Below, one piece after another: positions 32,883-40,337 of a stretch of DNA of 64,000 nt; the first letter of the stretch is position 1, and every line of letters begins with the position of its first letter. The position numbers and the translations under genes were made by a program. A model generated the notes under the pieces. That model worked only from the letters and a program-made list of their open reading frames with translations, searched no databases and had not been told where the DNA came from. This DNA is from Frigididesulfovibrio sp031553235. GTDB taxonomy: Bacteria; Desulfobacterota; Desulfovibrionia; Desulfovibrionales; Desulfovibrionaceae. The DNA lies in the NCBI GenBank assembly GCA_031553235.1, contig JAVBLS010000002.1, forward strand, positions 1 to 64,000. Direction: 5' to 3'.

Positions 32883-33194
32883 TTACTTTGCTCCGGTGTA
32901 GAGCGCGTTCATTTCGCGCGGATTCATCAAGCCTGCCTTGCGGGCCGCAACCTTGCCGCCCTTGATCACAAAAATCGTGGGCGCGCGCTCGGCCTCAAGC
33001 TCTTTCATGGCCGTGGGGTTCTCTTCGCTGTCCAGGCTCAGGAAAGTCACCCCGGTATGCCCTGTGGCAAATTTTTCCAGAACCTTTTCCATGTTCTTGC
33101 AGTGGGGACAGAGTTTTTTGAAGCAGAGCAGCACTCCGTCGGCCGTAGCGGCGATTTTTTCTTTGAAATCGGCGTCGGTTATTTGGCTAAACAT
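32883..33194 (-). CDS. Atypical thioredoxin (CPHC active site)
   Basis: 103 residues from the ATG at 33194 (GAGG six bases upstream; the ATG at 33200 touches that site). Thioredoxin fold with the active site LCPHCKNM (CPHC at residues 29-32) instead of CGPC, and the cis-proline in ERAPTIFVIKGG. A CPHC centre makes the disulfide more oxidising, as in DsbA, but there is no signal peptide, so the protein acts in the cytoplasm. It is operonic with the unusual reductase downstream. I recall an atypical third thioredoxin system in Desulfovibrio species; equivalence to it is inferred. Confidence 0.85.
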   Translation of the reverse strand: MFSQITDADFKEKIAATADGVLLCFKKLCPHCKNMEKVLEKFATGHTGVTFLSLDSEENPTAMKELEAERAPTIFVIKGGKVAARKAGLMNPREMNALYTGAK

Positions 33195-33333
33195 GGGCAT
33201 CCTCGTCTTTTCAAGATATTCATAATCAATTGCCCGAATCCTACAGCAAAACGCAAAAGAAATTTGTCACAAAAAGAGCATCCATCGTAAAAAAACGAAG
33301 AATTGGCGGCGGCAAAAGAAGATACACGAAGCC

Positions 33334-33363
33334 ATAGAGCAATTTCACTTTGAAATTGTCTAT
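33334..33363. repeat. Dispersed palindrome, the copy closest to the IS630-like end
   Basis: ATAGAGCAATTTCA (33334-33347) and TGAAATTGTCTAT (33351-33363) pair with a single bulge around CTT. The 28 bases 33335-33362 are bounded by TA on both sides and match the end of the IS630-like element (112-139, minus strand) at 24 of 28 positions. Confidence 0.65.
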
Positions 33364-33502
33364 GAAACAATATTGCCGGCGGACTTGTGAACGAGCCCGC
33401 AAGCAAATAAGGGCTGTGAAGGCCGCTGGACCGGCGGCACTGCCGGGGAATCGAGAGTGTACTCCGTGTGGTCGCGGGCCGCAGTCCGCTTGCGCGTCCG
33501 CC

Positions 33503-33538
33503 GGAGCAGATGAATATCTTCAATGTTAATCGGCTCTA
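33503..33538. repeat. Dispersed palindrome, diverged
   Basis: GAGC at 33504-33507 and GCTC at 33533-33536 close an imperfect hairpin with GATGAATAT against ATGTTAATC. The outer GGAGCAGATGAA is shared with the minus strand of 17221-17252. Confidence 0.4.
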
Positions 33539-33639
33539 AAAGAACCACCTGTTCCCGGCGCAAGGCGAAAAATCGTCCACGGGCTGACCGACGGCAGATT
33601 GCCGAATAAAATCATAGGGAAAACTGCAGAAAAAGGAAT

Positions 33640-33849
33640 TTAAATCCGATCGCAGTTAAGCGCTTCTAGAAATTTTTCCAAAGCTTCGTCCATGCGCTCG
33701 ATATACTCCCGGAGCTCGAAGCTCCGGCCGCAGCCGGGGCAGCCCAGACGAGCCTCCCGGCAGGAACGGCGGGCCGCAAGCAACCGGCCGCATTCGCGGC
33801 AGGGAATGGTGGTTGGCGCTTCGCGCGGGGGTGAAAAACTTTTCCACAT
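33640..33849 (-). CDS. Small dual-CxxC protein
   Basis: 69 residues. Two CxxC pairs, CREC (17-20) and CPGC (37-40), separated by an Arg-rich 16-residue spacer, should bind one zinc ion. A charged C-terminal helix (SFELREYIERMDEALEKFLEAL) follows. I recall small dual-CxxC proteins of this size in Desulfovibrio, some with selenocysteine in place of a cysteine. Here all four are ordinary cysteines. Function is unknown. The ATG at 33849 is supported by good codon bias but only a weak ribosome site. It diverges from the ferritin gene. Confidence 0.65.
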   Translation of the reverse strand: MWKSFSPPREAPTTIPCRECGRLLAARRSCREARLGCPGCGRSFELREYIERMDEALEKFLEALNCDRI

Positions 33850-33955
33850 GGCCGGCCCTTGCCCATCCGCTTGAGGATGGATATTATTAGGAATAGTTTA
33901 CGTTTCCAAAAGCAAGCTTACAGTAAACCCGCAACCACGCCAACAGGAGCGGACC

Positions 33956-34477
33956 ATGGCCAACTCGAAGATGCTCAATGCACTGAACGATCAGATTAAA
34001 TTCGAATACTACTCGAGCTACCTCTACCTGGCCATGTCGGCCTATTTTTCCGATCTGGGCCTTTCCGGCTTTGCACGCTGGATGCGTGTCCAGGCCGAAG
34101 AAGAGATGCTGCACACCATGAAATTTTATGACTTCGTCATCGCCCGGGGCGGCAAGGTTACGCTCCAGGCCATTGATGCGCCGCCCGCCAAATGGAAAAA
34201 CCCCCTGGACGTGTTTGAAGAAGGCCTCAAGCACGAGCAGTTTGTCACCGGCCGCATCAACAGCCTGATGGATCTGGCCGTGTCCACCAAGGATCACGCC
34301 GCCTACGTCTTTTTGCAGTGGTTCGTCACCGAACAGGTGGAAGAAGAAGAGAACTTCACCGACATGGTCAACAAACTCAAGCTGATCAAGGGCGACGGGC
34401 AGGGACTGCTGCTCCTTGATCGCGATCTCGGCGGCCGCGCCTCTCCCTCCGCCGCCGACGCCACTCCGGCCGCATAG
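33956..34477 (+). CDS. ftn: Ferritin
   Basis: 173 residues. The protein forms the 24-mer iron-storage shell and oxidises Fe(II). The ferroxidase ligands are visible: the first glutamate in IKFEYYSSYLYL (residue 17), the Glu-His pair in AEEEMLHTMKFYD (about 48-60) and the helix with VTEQVEEEENF (about 124-134). A 15-residue Ala/Ser-rich tail is extra. The start is fixed by AGGAG seven bases before the ATG. A monocistronic unit is suggested by the terminator after it. No Fur box is obvious to me upstream. Confidence 0.95.
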   Translation: MANSKMLNALNDQIKFEYYSSYLYLAMSAYFSDLGLSGFARWMRVQAEEEMLHTMKFYDFVIARGGKVTLQAIDAPPAKWKNPLDVFEEGLKHEQFVTGRINSLMDLAVSTKDHAAYVFLQWFVTEQVEEEENFTDMVNKLKLIKGDGQGLLLLDRDLGGRASPSAADATPAA

Positions 34478-34485
34478 CGGCGCAA

Positions 34486-34529
34486 AGAGAGATGCCTCTT
34501 GGCGTCCGCGCCGCGGGGCATCTCTCTTT
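34486..34529 (+). terminator. Terminator of the ferritin gene
   Basis: AAAGAGAGATGCC and GGGCATCTCTCTTT close a long hairpin with a GC-rich loop (about 34485-34528), ending in CTCTTTA. No other structure of note lies between it and the next gene. Confidence 0.75.
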
Positions 34530-34722
34530 ACTATGCAGCCCACCTTTCTTCTCCGGCGAACAGACGAAACACAGAGTCAGGCGGATTAGATGCCGCACAG
34601 GATCGGGCTGCGCGGCAGGATGTAACCCGCCGGAAAGATATTCCATTGCGTACTTCTTGTTTCTTGTATAATGAAAACGTATCAATTTCACTCTGTCTTT
34701 TATTCTTGCGGACGGCCGGTTG

Positions 34723-35820
34723 ATGGAACGGAAAAACATTGCTCACCCGCATGAATGCCCGGTGTTTTCGGGCTCCTGCCGCTGGTCTCCCAACGACAAT
34801 TTTTGCGACGTACTGCGCAGGGCCGGTGTTCCTCACAACGGGAAGTGGCCCCCTCTGGTCGTGCACCTGCGCAGTCTGGCCGACGACATCCATCTGAGCG
34901 AGGTGCAAAAAGCCGCCATGCAGGAGTTGCTCATAGCGACCCTGCAGCAACGCGACTTTTCTCAGGCCGCCTACGCCCGAATAGCCGACGAAATCCAGAA
35001 GATCCAACGGGCGCCCTTTGATCAGAAGCTGCAGGAAATCATGCGTGAAGCCGAGTCTCTGGCCCATGAGGTCAACAATATTCTGGGCCGGCACCGCAAC
35101 GACGTGATCACCGCGGCCCAATCCGTGGACAACGACATCGCCGGTGGCGTCGAGCCGGCCCGCATCCTCTCCGGGCTGCGCGACGCCCTGCGCGGCATGC
35201 TGGCCAAAATGGAAGAGGATACTCAGGCTTTAAGCGCGCTGTCGCATCATGACGCCCTGACCGGCCTGACAAACCGCCGCTTTTTCGACGCCTTTCTGGA
35301 TGAAACCGTGCATCTCTGGCAAGAGAAGAACGTTCCGGCGGCGCTTTTGATGCTCGACATCGACAATTTCAAGCGCTTCAACGACAGATTTGGCCATCTG
35401 GTGGGCGATCAGGTGTTGATTACCGTGGCCGGGCGCATCGACCGGCAGGTGCAGTCATTGGTCCAAAAAGGCACCGAAGCCATAGCCGCGCGTTACGGCG
35501 GCGAGGAATTCGCGGTCATCCTGCGTGGCGAGGCTGCAGCCGGGGCAACGGAGTTCGCCGAGCACATGCGCGCCGTCATTGCCGACACCACCTTGTTGCT
35601 GCGCGACGCCAACGATCAGGTTATCTCCCAGGGCATCCGCCTGACCGTAAGCGCGGGTGTGGCCGCCCTGTGGAAGGGGTGGCGCGGCGCTTTTCAGACC
35701 AACCTCATCGACTGCGCCGACAAGGCCCTGTACCATGGGAAACGGGCCGGCAAAAACTGCGTTTTTCTCTATACTCCCGAAGGGAAAGCTGCCTACACCC
35801 GGGTCACGCCCAAAGCTTAA
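34723..35820 (+). CDS. Diguanylate cyclase (GGDEF domain)
   Basis: 365 residues. An N-terminal part of about 180 residues, with two Cys-containing segments (HECPVFSGSCRW near 12-23) and then long helices, precedes a GGDEF domain with DALTGLTNRRFFD, the metal site MLDIDNFKRFND and the A-site GGEEF. The RxxD inhibitory site is absent: the residues before GGEEF read GTEAIAARY. Product inhibition by that route is therefore unlikely, unlike the GGDEF protein at 6298. There is no transmembrane segment. The start at ATG 34723 has only a weak site (a TTG precedes it directly). The gene is monocistronic with its own terminator. Confidence 0.85.
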   Translation: MERKNIAHPHECPVFSGSCRWSPNDNFCDVLRRAGVPHNGKWPPLVVHLRSLADDIHLSEVQKAAMQELLIATLQQRDFSQAAYARIADEIQKIQRAPFDQKLQEIMREAESLAHEVNNILGRHRNDVITAAQSVDNDIAGGVEPARILSGLRDALRGMLAKMEEDTQALSALSHHDALTGLTNRRFFDAFLDETVHLWQEKNVPAALLMLDIDNFKRFNDRFGHLVGDQVLITVAGRIDRQVQSLVQKGTEAIAARYGGEEFAVILRGEAAAGATEFAEHMRAVIADTTLLLRDANDQVISQGIRLTVSAGVAALWKGWRGAFQTNLIDCADKALYHGKRAGKNCVFLYTPEGKAAYTRVTPKA

Positions 35821-35850
35821 GGGGTGTCGGGGTTTCGATCTTTTCACATG

Positions 35851-35880
35851 AAAAAGGCCTGCTCAGGCAGGCCTTTTTCG
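35851..35880 (+). terminator. Terminator after the second GGDEF gene
   Basis: AAAAAGGCCTGC (35851-35862) and GCAGGCCTTTTT (35867-35878) form a perfect 12-bp stem with a TCAG loop. The A-run also makes it usable from the other strand for the converging gene, although 165 bases separate them. Confidence 0.9.
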
Positions 35881-35905
35881 TTCGGGAAAGCTGTCTGGGA
35901 AACGC

Positions 35906-36000
35906 TGATCAACGAGAATTTTGTTCACCGGCAAGGAAGGCGAGTGCCGGGCGAAACGAAGTGTATCAAGACAGACATGAGTTTTGCACGGGACGAGTCT
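35906..36000. repeat. Possible degenerate copy C of the 130-nt palindromic element
   Basis: Between the converging GGDEF and DRTGG genes, 35906-35940 (with AATTTTG, then TTCACCGGCAAGGAAGG) resembles the left flank of copy A and the right flank of copy B in reverse. The stem is no longer well paired and the inner part diverges, so homology is only suggestive. Confidence 0.25.
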
Positions 36001-36042
36001 GACGCGGCCGGCGGGCAGAAAGGCCATTAATCAACCTTTCCT

Positions 36043-37107
36043 TTACACCCCAAGGGCGCCGCGGATAGTGGCAAAATCCAGGTTGGTGCTGACAAGCTGC
36101 GCGCCCTGGCGAATTTTCATCACGTCGCGCATCTTGTGCCGGCTGAGCAACGCCTCCATCTTTTTGGCCACGGTGTAGGTGTCGTCCCGGACCATGATGA
36201 TCGGCACGCCCAGTGTGTCGGCCCGCGACAAAATGATGTCGTTGGGGAACAGGTTGCCGGTGAGCACCAAACAGGGGCATTCTCCTTCAATGGCCACAAG
36301 CTGCACATCGGCCCGGTCGCCGCCCACGATGATGGCGGCGTTTTTCTGCCGGCGGAAATAGGTCATGAAATTTTCCACTTGCATGGTGCCGATGAGAAAA
36401 TTTTCCACCATCGAGTCGGCCCGCCCTTGGGCGGCCACCAGCCGGCCGCCCAGGCGCTCGGCCAATTCACGGGCCCGGATGGCCCCCATCAGGGGATCAC
36501 GCGGAATGACCCCGAGCACAGGCACATCGTTGCGCTCCAGGAAGGGACGAATGACGCTGGAGATTTCAGTCATGAAAGCCGGCGGAATATCGTTGAGCAC
36601 CACACCCAGCAGTTGATCGCCGAGTATTTCCTTCAGGCTGATCAGGGTGTCGTAGTTGACCTCGTGCACCAAGCGGTCGATGATGATCGCCCTCAAGTCA
36701 AGCTCGCGGATGAGCCGGATGCCGTCCAGTCCGCAATATTTGCCGGATAAAAAGTGGCCGGAGCCGCCCACAAGCATAAGCTCGCGGTCTTTGCCCAACT
36801 CTTTGTAGGCGTCGATGATCCCGCCCATGAGATCGCCCACCTGCCCGCTGAAGGCGCGCATACGAAAATCTTGGGTGACCAGCACCGGCGTGACCAGTTC
36901 GGGAGGCTGACGGAGGCCGAGCACCTCCTGCATGAACTGGGCGTCTTCGTCGCCGGGCACACCGTCCTTTTCCGTGGGCATGACCCCGACCGGCTTCATA
37001 TAGCCCGGGTTGAGGCCGTCTTTTTGCAAACGCATGCCGATGCCCATGGTGAGCATGTTCTTGCCGGAAAACGGACGGGTTGCTCCGATATAAAGCCCTT
37101 TAGCCAT
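36043..37107 (-). CDS. AAA_26/DRTGG-domain protein (phosphotransacetylase N-terminal-like)
   Basis: 354 residues. The N-terminal 220 residues are a dethiobiotin-synthetase-like P-loop domain (IGATRPFSGKNMLTMGIG at 7-24, with VLGVIPRD near 195). The C-terminal 110 residues are a DRTGG domain (IIVGGDRADVQLVA). This pair forms the N-terminal half of long phosphotransacetylases, but the acyltransferase half is missing, so this protein is more likely regulatory. It lies 24 bases after an ADP-forming acyl-CoA synthetase on the same strand, which ties it to acetyl-CoA/acetate energy metabolism. The role is inferred. Confidence 0.8.
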   Translation of the reverse strand: MAKGLYIGATRPFSGKNMLTMGIGMRLQKDGLNPGYMKPVGVMPTEKDGVPGDEDAQFMQEVLGLRQPPELVTPVLVTQDFRMRAFSGQVGDLMGGIIDAYKELGKDRELMLVGGSGHFLSGKYCGLDGIRLIRELDLRAIIIDRLVHEVNYDTLISLKEILGDQLLGVVLNDIPPAFMTEISSVIRPFLERNDVPVLGVIPRDPLMGAIRARELAERLGGRLVAAQGRADSMVENFLIGTMQVENFMTYFRRQKNAAIIVGGDRADVQLVAIEGECPCLVLTGNLFPNDIILSRADTLGVPIIMVRDDTYTVAKKMEALLSRHKMRDVMKIRQGAQLVSTNLDFATIRGALGV

Positions 37108-37131
37108 ACAACCTCCTTGCGGCCGACATTA

Positions 37132-39282
37132 TCATTCAGCGGGCGGGAGAGCACCCGCTTCGCCGCATTCTCTTGTAAGTACAACACGGATATCGGCCAC
37201 CACCGCGCCGTTTTCGTCGGCCAGCACGGGGTTGCACTCCGCCTCCTGAATTTCCGGAAAATCTACGGCCAACTGCGACATGATCAGCAGGATGTCTTCC
37301 AGGGCGGTGAACTTGACCGCTCCTTGGCCGCGCATGCCGGCCAGAATGGGAAAGGCCCGAATTTCGCGCACCATGTCGTGCACATCTTCCAGCGACAAGG
37401 GCGCGAGCCGGCAGGAAATATCCTTAAAGGCCTCCACGTGGATACCGCCCAGACCGAAAATGACCATGGGGCCGAAGCGCGAATCGCGCCGGAACCCGAC
37501 AATGACCTCTCGCGCCTTGGGCGTGGCCATGGCCTGCACCAGGCACCCGGCCACATACACTCCCTTGCGCAGGCGCATGGCCCGTCCGGTGATCTCCAGA
37601 AAAGCGGCCCGGACCCTTTCCGGTGAATCCAGGTTCAGAACCACGCCGCCCACATCGGTTTTATGCGAGATTTGCGGCGAAGCGATTTTCAGGGCCACGG
37701 GCAGGCCGATCTGCTTGGCCGCGTGCACGGCCTCATCGCTGGTGCGAGCCAGACGCGACTCAAGCACCGGCATCTCGTAGGCCTTAAGCAGATCCAGGGC
37801 CTGGAACTCCACCAGTTCCAAGGTTCCGGAAGCGCGGGCCGTTTCGATAATTTTAGCCGCCTTACGCCGATCCCGGCGGTAGTTGACCTCCACCGGCATA
37901 GGGTTGTCTTTCCAGCGGCTCTGCCGATACATGGCCGCAATGACCTCCACGGCCGGCTCAGGAAAATCGTAGCAGGGGATGCCCGCGTCGATAAAAGTCT
38001 GCCGCCCGGCCTCCACCCCGTCGCCACCCATGAGGCAGGCGAACACCGGCTTCTCGCTCCCGGCCGTGACCTCGGCCACCCGGCGGGCGATCTCGTCCAC
38101 CCCGGTGCGGGCAGTGGGAGCGGCAAGCACCAGCACCGAATGCACGGCCGGGTCTTGCATGACCACCTCGACGGCCCGGCCCACCACCTCGGCCCTGGCG
38201 TCGCCGACCACATCCACCGGATTGTAGACCGAGGCGAAGGTAGGCAAAAATTCCTTCAGGGCCCGGGTGGTCTGGGCACTCAGACGGGCCATGGTCAGGC
38301 CGGCCTCGGCACAGGCGTCCGTGGCGATGATGCCCGGGCCGCCCGCGTTGGTGACCACCGCCACTCCCGGTCCTTTGGGCAAGGGGCGGGCGGCAAAGGC
38401 CTTGGCCAGATCGAAAAGATCTTCCATGAGTCTGGCCCGGATGATCCCGGTCTGCTTGAAGGCGGCCTCATAGGCCATATCAGCCCCGGCCAGGGCACCG
38501 GTGTGCGACGAAGCGGCCAGGGCACCGGCGGCCGTGCGCCCGGCCTTGTAAAGGATCACCGGCTTTTTGCGGGTGGCGATATGGGCGTTGCGCAAGAAAC
38601 GCGGCCCGCACTCCACGCTTTCCAGGTAGCCCACAATGACCTTGGTCTCGGGGTCGTCGGCCAGGTGGGCCAGCACATCGGCCTCGTCGACCACGGCCTT
38701 GTTGCCCAGGCTGACAAAAGAGGAGAAGCCGATGTTCTGCCGGCGGGCCCAGTCGAAAATGGACACGCACAAGGCCCCGGACTGGGAAAAAAAGCCGATA
38801 TTGCCGGGCAGGGGGTCGCCGGCGGCAAAAGTGACGTTGACCTTGCCGGCGGCATGCACCAGCCCCAGGCAGTTGGGACCGAGCAGGGCGATATTGTGCC
38901 TGCTCGCCAAATTTTTGACTTCCTCTTCCAGTTCCACACCGCTGCCGCCGGTTTCCTTGAAGCCGGCGCTGATCACCACGGCCGAGCGCACCGGCAGTTC
39001 GGCCAGTTGCTCCAGGGCCATGGGCACAGCCTCGGCAGGCAGACAGAGTACGGCCATGTCCAGGGGACGGCTTTCGGGAGGAATATCGCCGATCTTGCGC
39101 AGGGCCGGCAGACCAAGTATGCTCCCACCGCTTGGATTGATGGGATGCACCACCCCATCGTAGCCCGCGTGCAGCAGGTTTGCCAAAATAATATTGCCTA
39201 TTTTCCCGGGTGATTGCGATGCGCCTACCACGGCAATGGAGCGGGGCGAGAACAGCGAGGTAATATGGGCATGAAGAGACAT
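37132..39282 (-). CDS. Acetate--CoA ligase (ADP-forming), fused alpha and beta subunits
   Basis: 716 residues. It converts acyl-CoA, ADP and phosphate to the acid, CoA and ATP. The order is CoA-binding Rossmann domain (AVVGASQSPGKIGNIILANL, about 16-35), two ligase-CoA domains with the active-site histidine probably in SSHTGALAGADMAY, a linker, and a C-terminal ATP-grasp domain starting near residue 500 (PVALKIASPQISHKTDVGGV). The start at 39282 gives the typical N-terminus. The frame stays open upstream but there it is antisense to rnc. Its 5' end overlaps that of the divergent rnc gene by 18 bases. Confidence 0.88.
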   Translation of the reverse strand: MSLHAHITSLFSPRSIAVVGASQSPGKIGNIILANLLHAGYDGVVHPINPSGGSILGLPALRKIGDIPPESRPLDMAVLCLPAEAVPMALEQLAELPVRSAVVISAGFKETGGSGVELEEEVKNLASRHNIALLGPNCLGLVHAAGKVNVTFAAGDPLPGNIGFFSQSGALCVSIFDWARRQNIGFSSFVSLGNKAVVDEADVLAHLADDPETKVIVGYLESVECGPRFLRNAHIATRKKPVILYKAGRTAAGALAASSHTGALAGADMAYEAAFKQTGIIRARLMEDLFDLAKAFAARPLPKGPGVAVVTNAGGPGIIATDACAEAGLTMARLSAQTTRALKEFLPTFASVYNPVDVVGDARAEVVGRAVEVVMQDPAVHSVLVLAAPTARTGVDEIARRVAEVTAGSEKPVFACLMGGDGVEAGRQTFIDAGIPCYDFPEPAVEVIAAMYRQSRWKDNPMPVEVNYRRDRRKAAKIIETARASGTLELVEFQALDLLKAYEMPVLESRLARTSDEAVHAAKQIGLPVALKIASPQISHKTDVGGVVLNLDSPERVRAAFLEITGRAMRLRKGVYVAGCLVQAMATPKAREVIVGFRRDSRFGPMVIFGLGGIHVEAFKDISCRLAPLSLEDVHDMVREIRAFPILAGMRGQGAVKFTALEDILLIMSQLAVDFPEIQEAECNPVLADENGAVVADIRVVLTRECGEAGALPPAE

Positions 39283-39987
39283 AGTGTTCCCGGTACTGAA
39301 AGAGAAAATGCGCTTGTGCAACTGCAGAGAGGTATCCCCTATGATTTCGGCCAAGTCAAGCTGCTGGAAACGGCCTTGACCCACAGCTCCTTCGTCAACG
39401 AAAACACCGATGAAAGGGATCATAACGAAAGGCTTGAATTTCTTGGGGACGCTGTATTGGAAATCTGCGTGTCGGACGAACTTTTCCAACGTTTTCCCGA
39501 TGCCCGGGAAGGAACGCTCACGGCCATGCGCTCACGCCTGGTCAACCAGGAGCACCTGGCCGAACTGGCCCGGCACCTCGGCCTGGACAACTGTCTGTTG
39601 CTGGGGAAAGGAGAAGAAGGCCAGGGCGGGAGAAGCCGCGCCTCTATTCTGAGCGACACCTTTGAAGCCCTGCTGGGGGCGGTGTTTCTGGACGGCGGTT
39701 TTGAGGCCGCGCGGGCGGCCGTGCGGGCCTTGTTCGCCGGCCACTGGGAAAAGGCCGAGCCGCGCCCCAAGGGCAGGGACAACAAAAGCCTGCTGCAGGA
39801 GGTCACGCAACGCCTGTTCAAAGCCCAGCCGTTGTATACGCTGGTGGGCTCCGGCGGGCCGGAACACGCCAAAGAGTTCACCGTGCAGCTGGAGTTGCCG
39901 GACGGCAAAAGCTTCACCGCCACAGGCAGCAGCATCAAGCGGGCGGAACAGACCGCCGCCCTTGCCGCCCTGCAACAGTATAGCTAA
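39265..39987 (+). CDS. rnc: Ribonuclease III
   Basis: 240 residues. It cuts double-stranded RNA in rRNA and mRNA maturation. The signature ERLEFLGDAVLE (near 53-64) and the second metal site in SDTFEALLGAVFLDGG are intact, and a C-terminal double-stranded-RNA-binding domain follows (DNKSLLQEVTQ onward). GAGG lies four bases before the ATG at 39265 and ten bases before a second ATG at 39271; either may be used. The first 18 bases overlap the divergent acyl-CoA synthetase gene, so its promoter must lie inside that coding region. Confidence 0.95.
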   Translation: MGMKRHSVPGTERENALVQLQRGIPYDFGQVKLLETALTHSSFVNENTDERDHNERLEFLGDAVLEICVSDELFQRFPDAREGTLTAMRSRLVNQEHLAELARHLGLDNCLLLGKGEEGQGGRSRASILSDTFEALLGAVFLDGGFEAARAAVRALFAGHWEKAEPRPKGRDNKSLLQEVTQRLFKAQPLYTLVGSGGPEHAKEFTVQLELPDGKSFTATGSSIKRAEQTAALAALQQYS

Positions 39988-40153
39988 AATTCTTCAACGC
40001 AACGTCGGCGGCGACTTCGCGTTGTAGAAAACCCGTCGCCTTTCCACAAGCCGACAAGCCTGTGGGCCACTTGATTTACACGCGCCCCATGGGCGAATCC
40101 TCCCGGCGCGGCCCCCAAAGGCCTGCCCGGCTCTCATGGCGACGCGATCGCCT

Positions 40154-40183
40154 GGAGCAAAACAACTTTATACAATTGCTCCG
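40154..40183. repeat. Dispersed palindrome
   Basis: GGAGCAA and TTGCTCC are exact inverted ends around AACAACTTTATACAA-like sequence. The ends match the family; the centre is diverged. Confidence 0.45.
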
Positions 40184-40186
40184 ATG

Positions 40187-40244
40187 TGTTCTGTTCGGCA
40201 CGTTTCGAATGTGAGTCGAACCGGCGCGGTGGTGCCGAGGAACA
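40187..40244. other. Structured intergenic segment
   Basis: TGTTC plus TCGGCAC on the left pair with GTGCCGA plus GGAACA on the right, enclosing a second hairpin TTCGA/TCGAA. No T-run follows, so this is not a terminator. It could be a small RNA or a decayed repeat. Confidence 0.3.
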
Positions 40245-40267
40245 TGACGCTGCTGCGGGGCCTGGAA

Positions 40268-40302
40268 GAACCCGGGAAGGGGAAGATCCCCTTCCCGGTT
40301 GT
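40268..40302 (-). terminator. Probable flagellin terminator
   Basis: AACCCGGGAAGGGGA and TCCCCTTCCCGGTT pair with one bulge around AGA. On the minus strand GGGTTCTTCC follows, a weak T-run. It lies 36 bases after the flagellin stop. Confidence 0.6.
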
Positions 40303-40337
40303 CTTTGGTCCGCCTCAGCCGAGTGTCAATCCGTCAT

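Larger units (their letters stand above)
33201..33639. other. Gene-free interval with repeats
   Basis: 439 bases between thioredoxin and the dual-CxxC gene. It holds two members of the dispersed palindrome family (33334-33363 and 33503-33538) and an otherwise structureless stretch. Short open frames here have no ribosome sites and atypical composition, and no tRNA cloverleaf could be formed. Confidence 0.5.
39988..40337. other. Gene-free interval between converging rnc and flagellin genes
   Basis: 350 bases. It holds a GGAGCAA/TTGCTCC palindrome (40154-40183), a structured segment (40187-40244) and a hairpin (40269-40302). No gene with a ribosome site is seen; short frames here look like chance. 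Confidence 0.5.
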
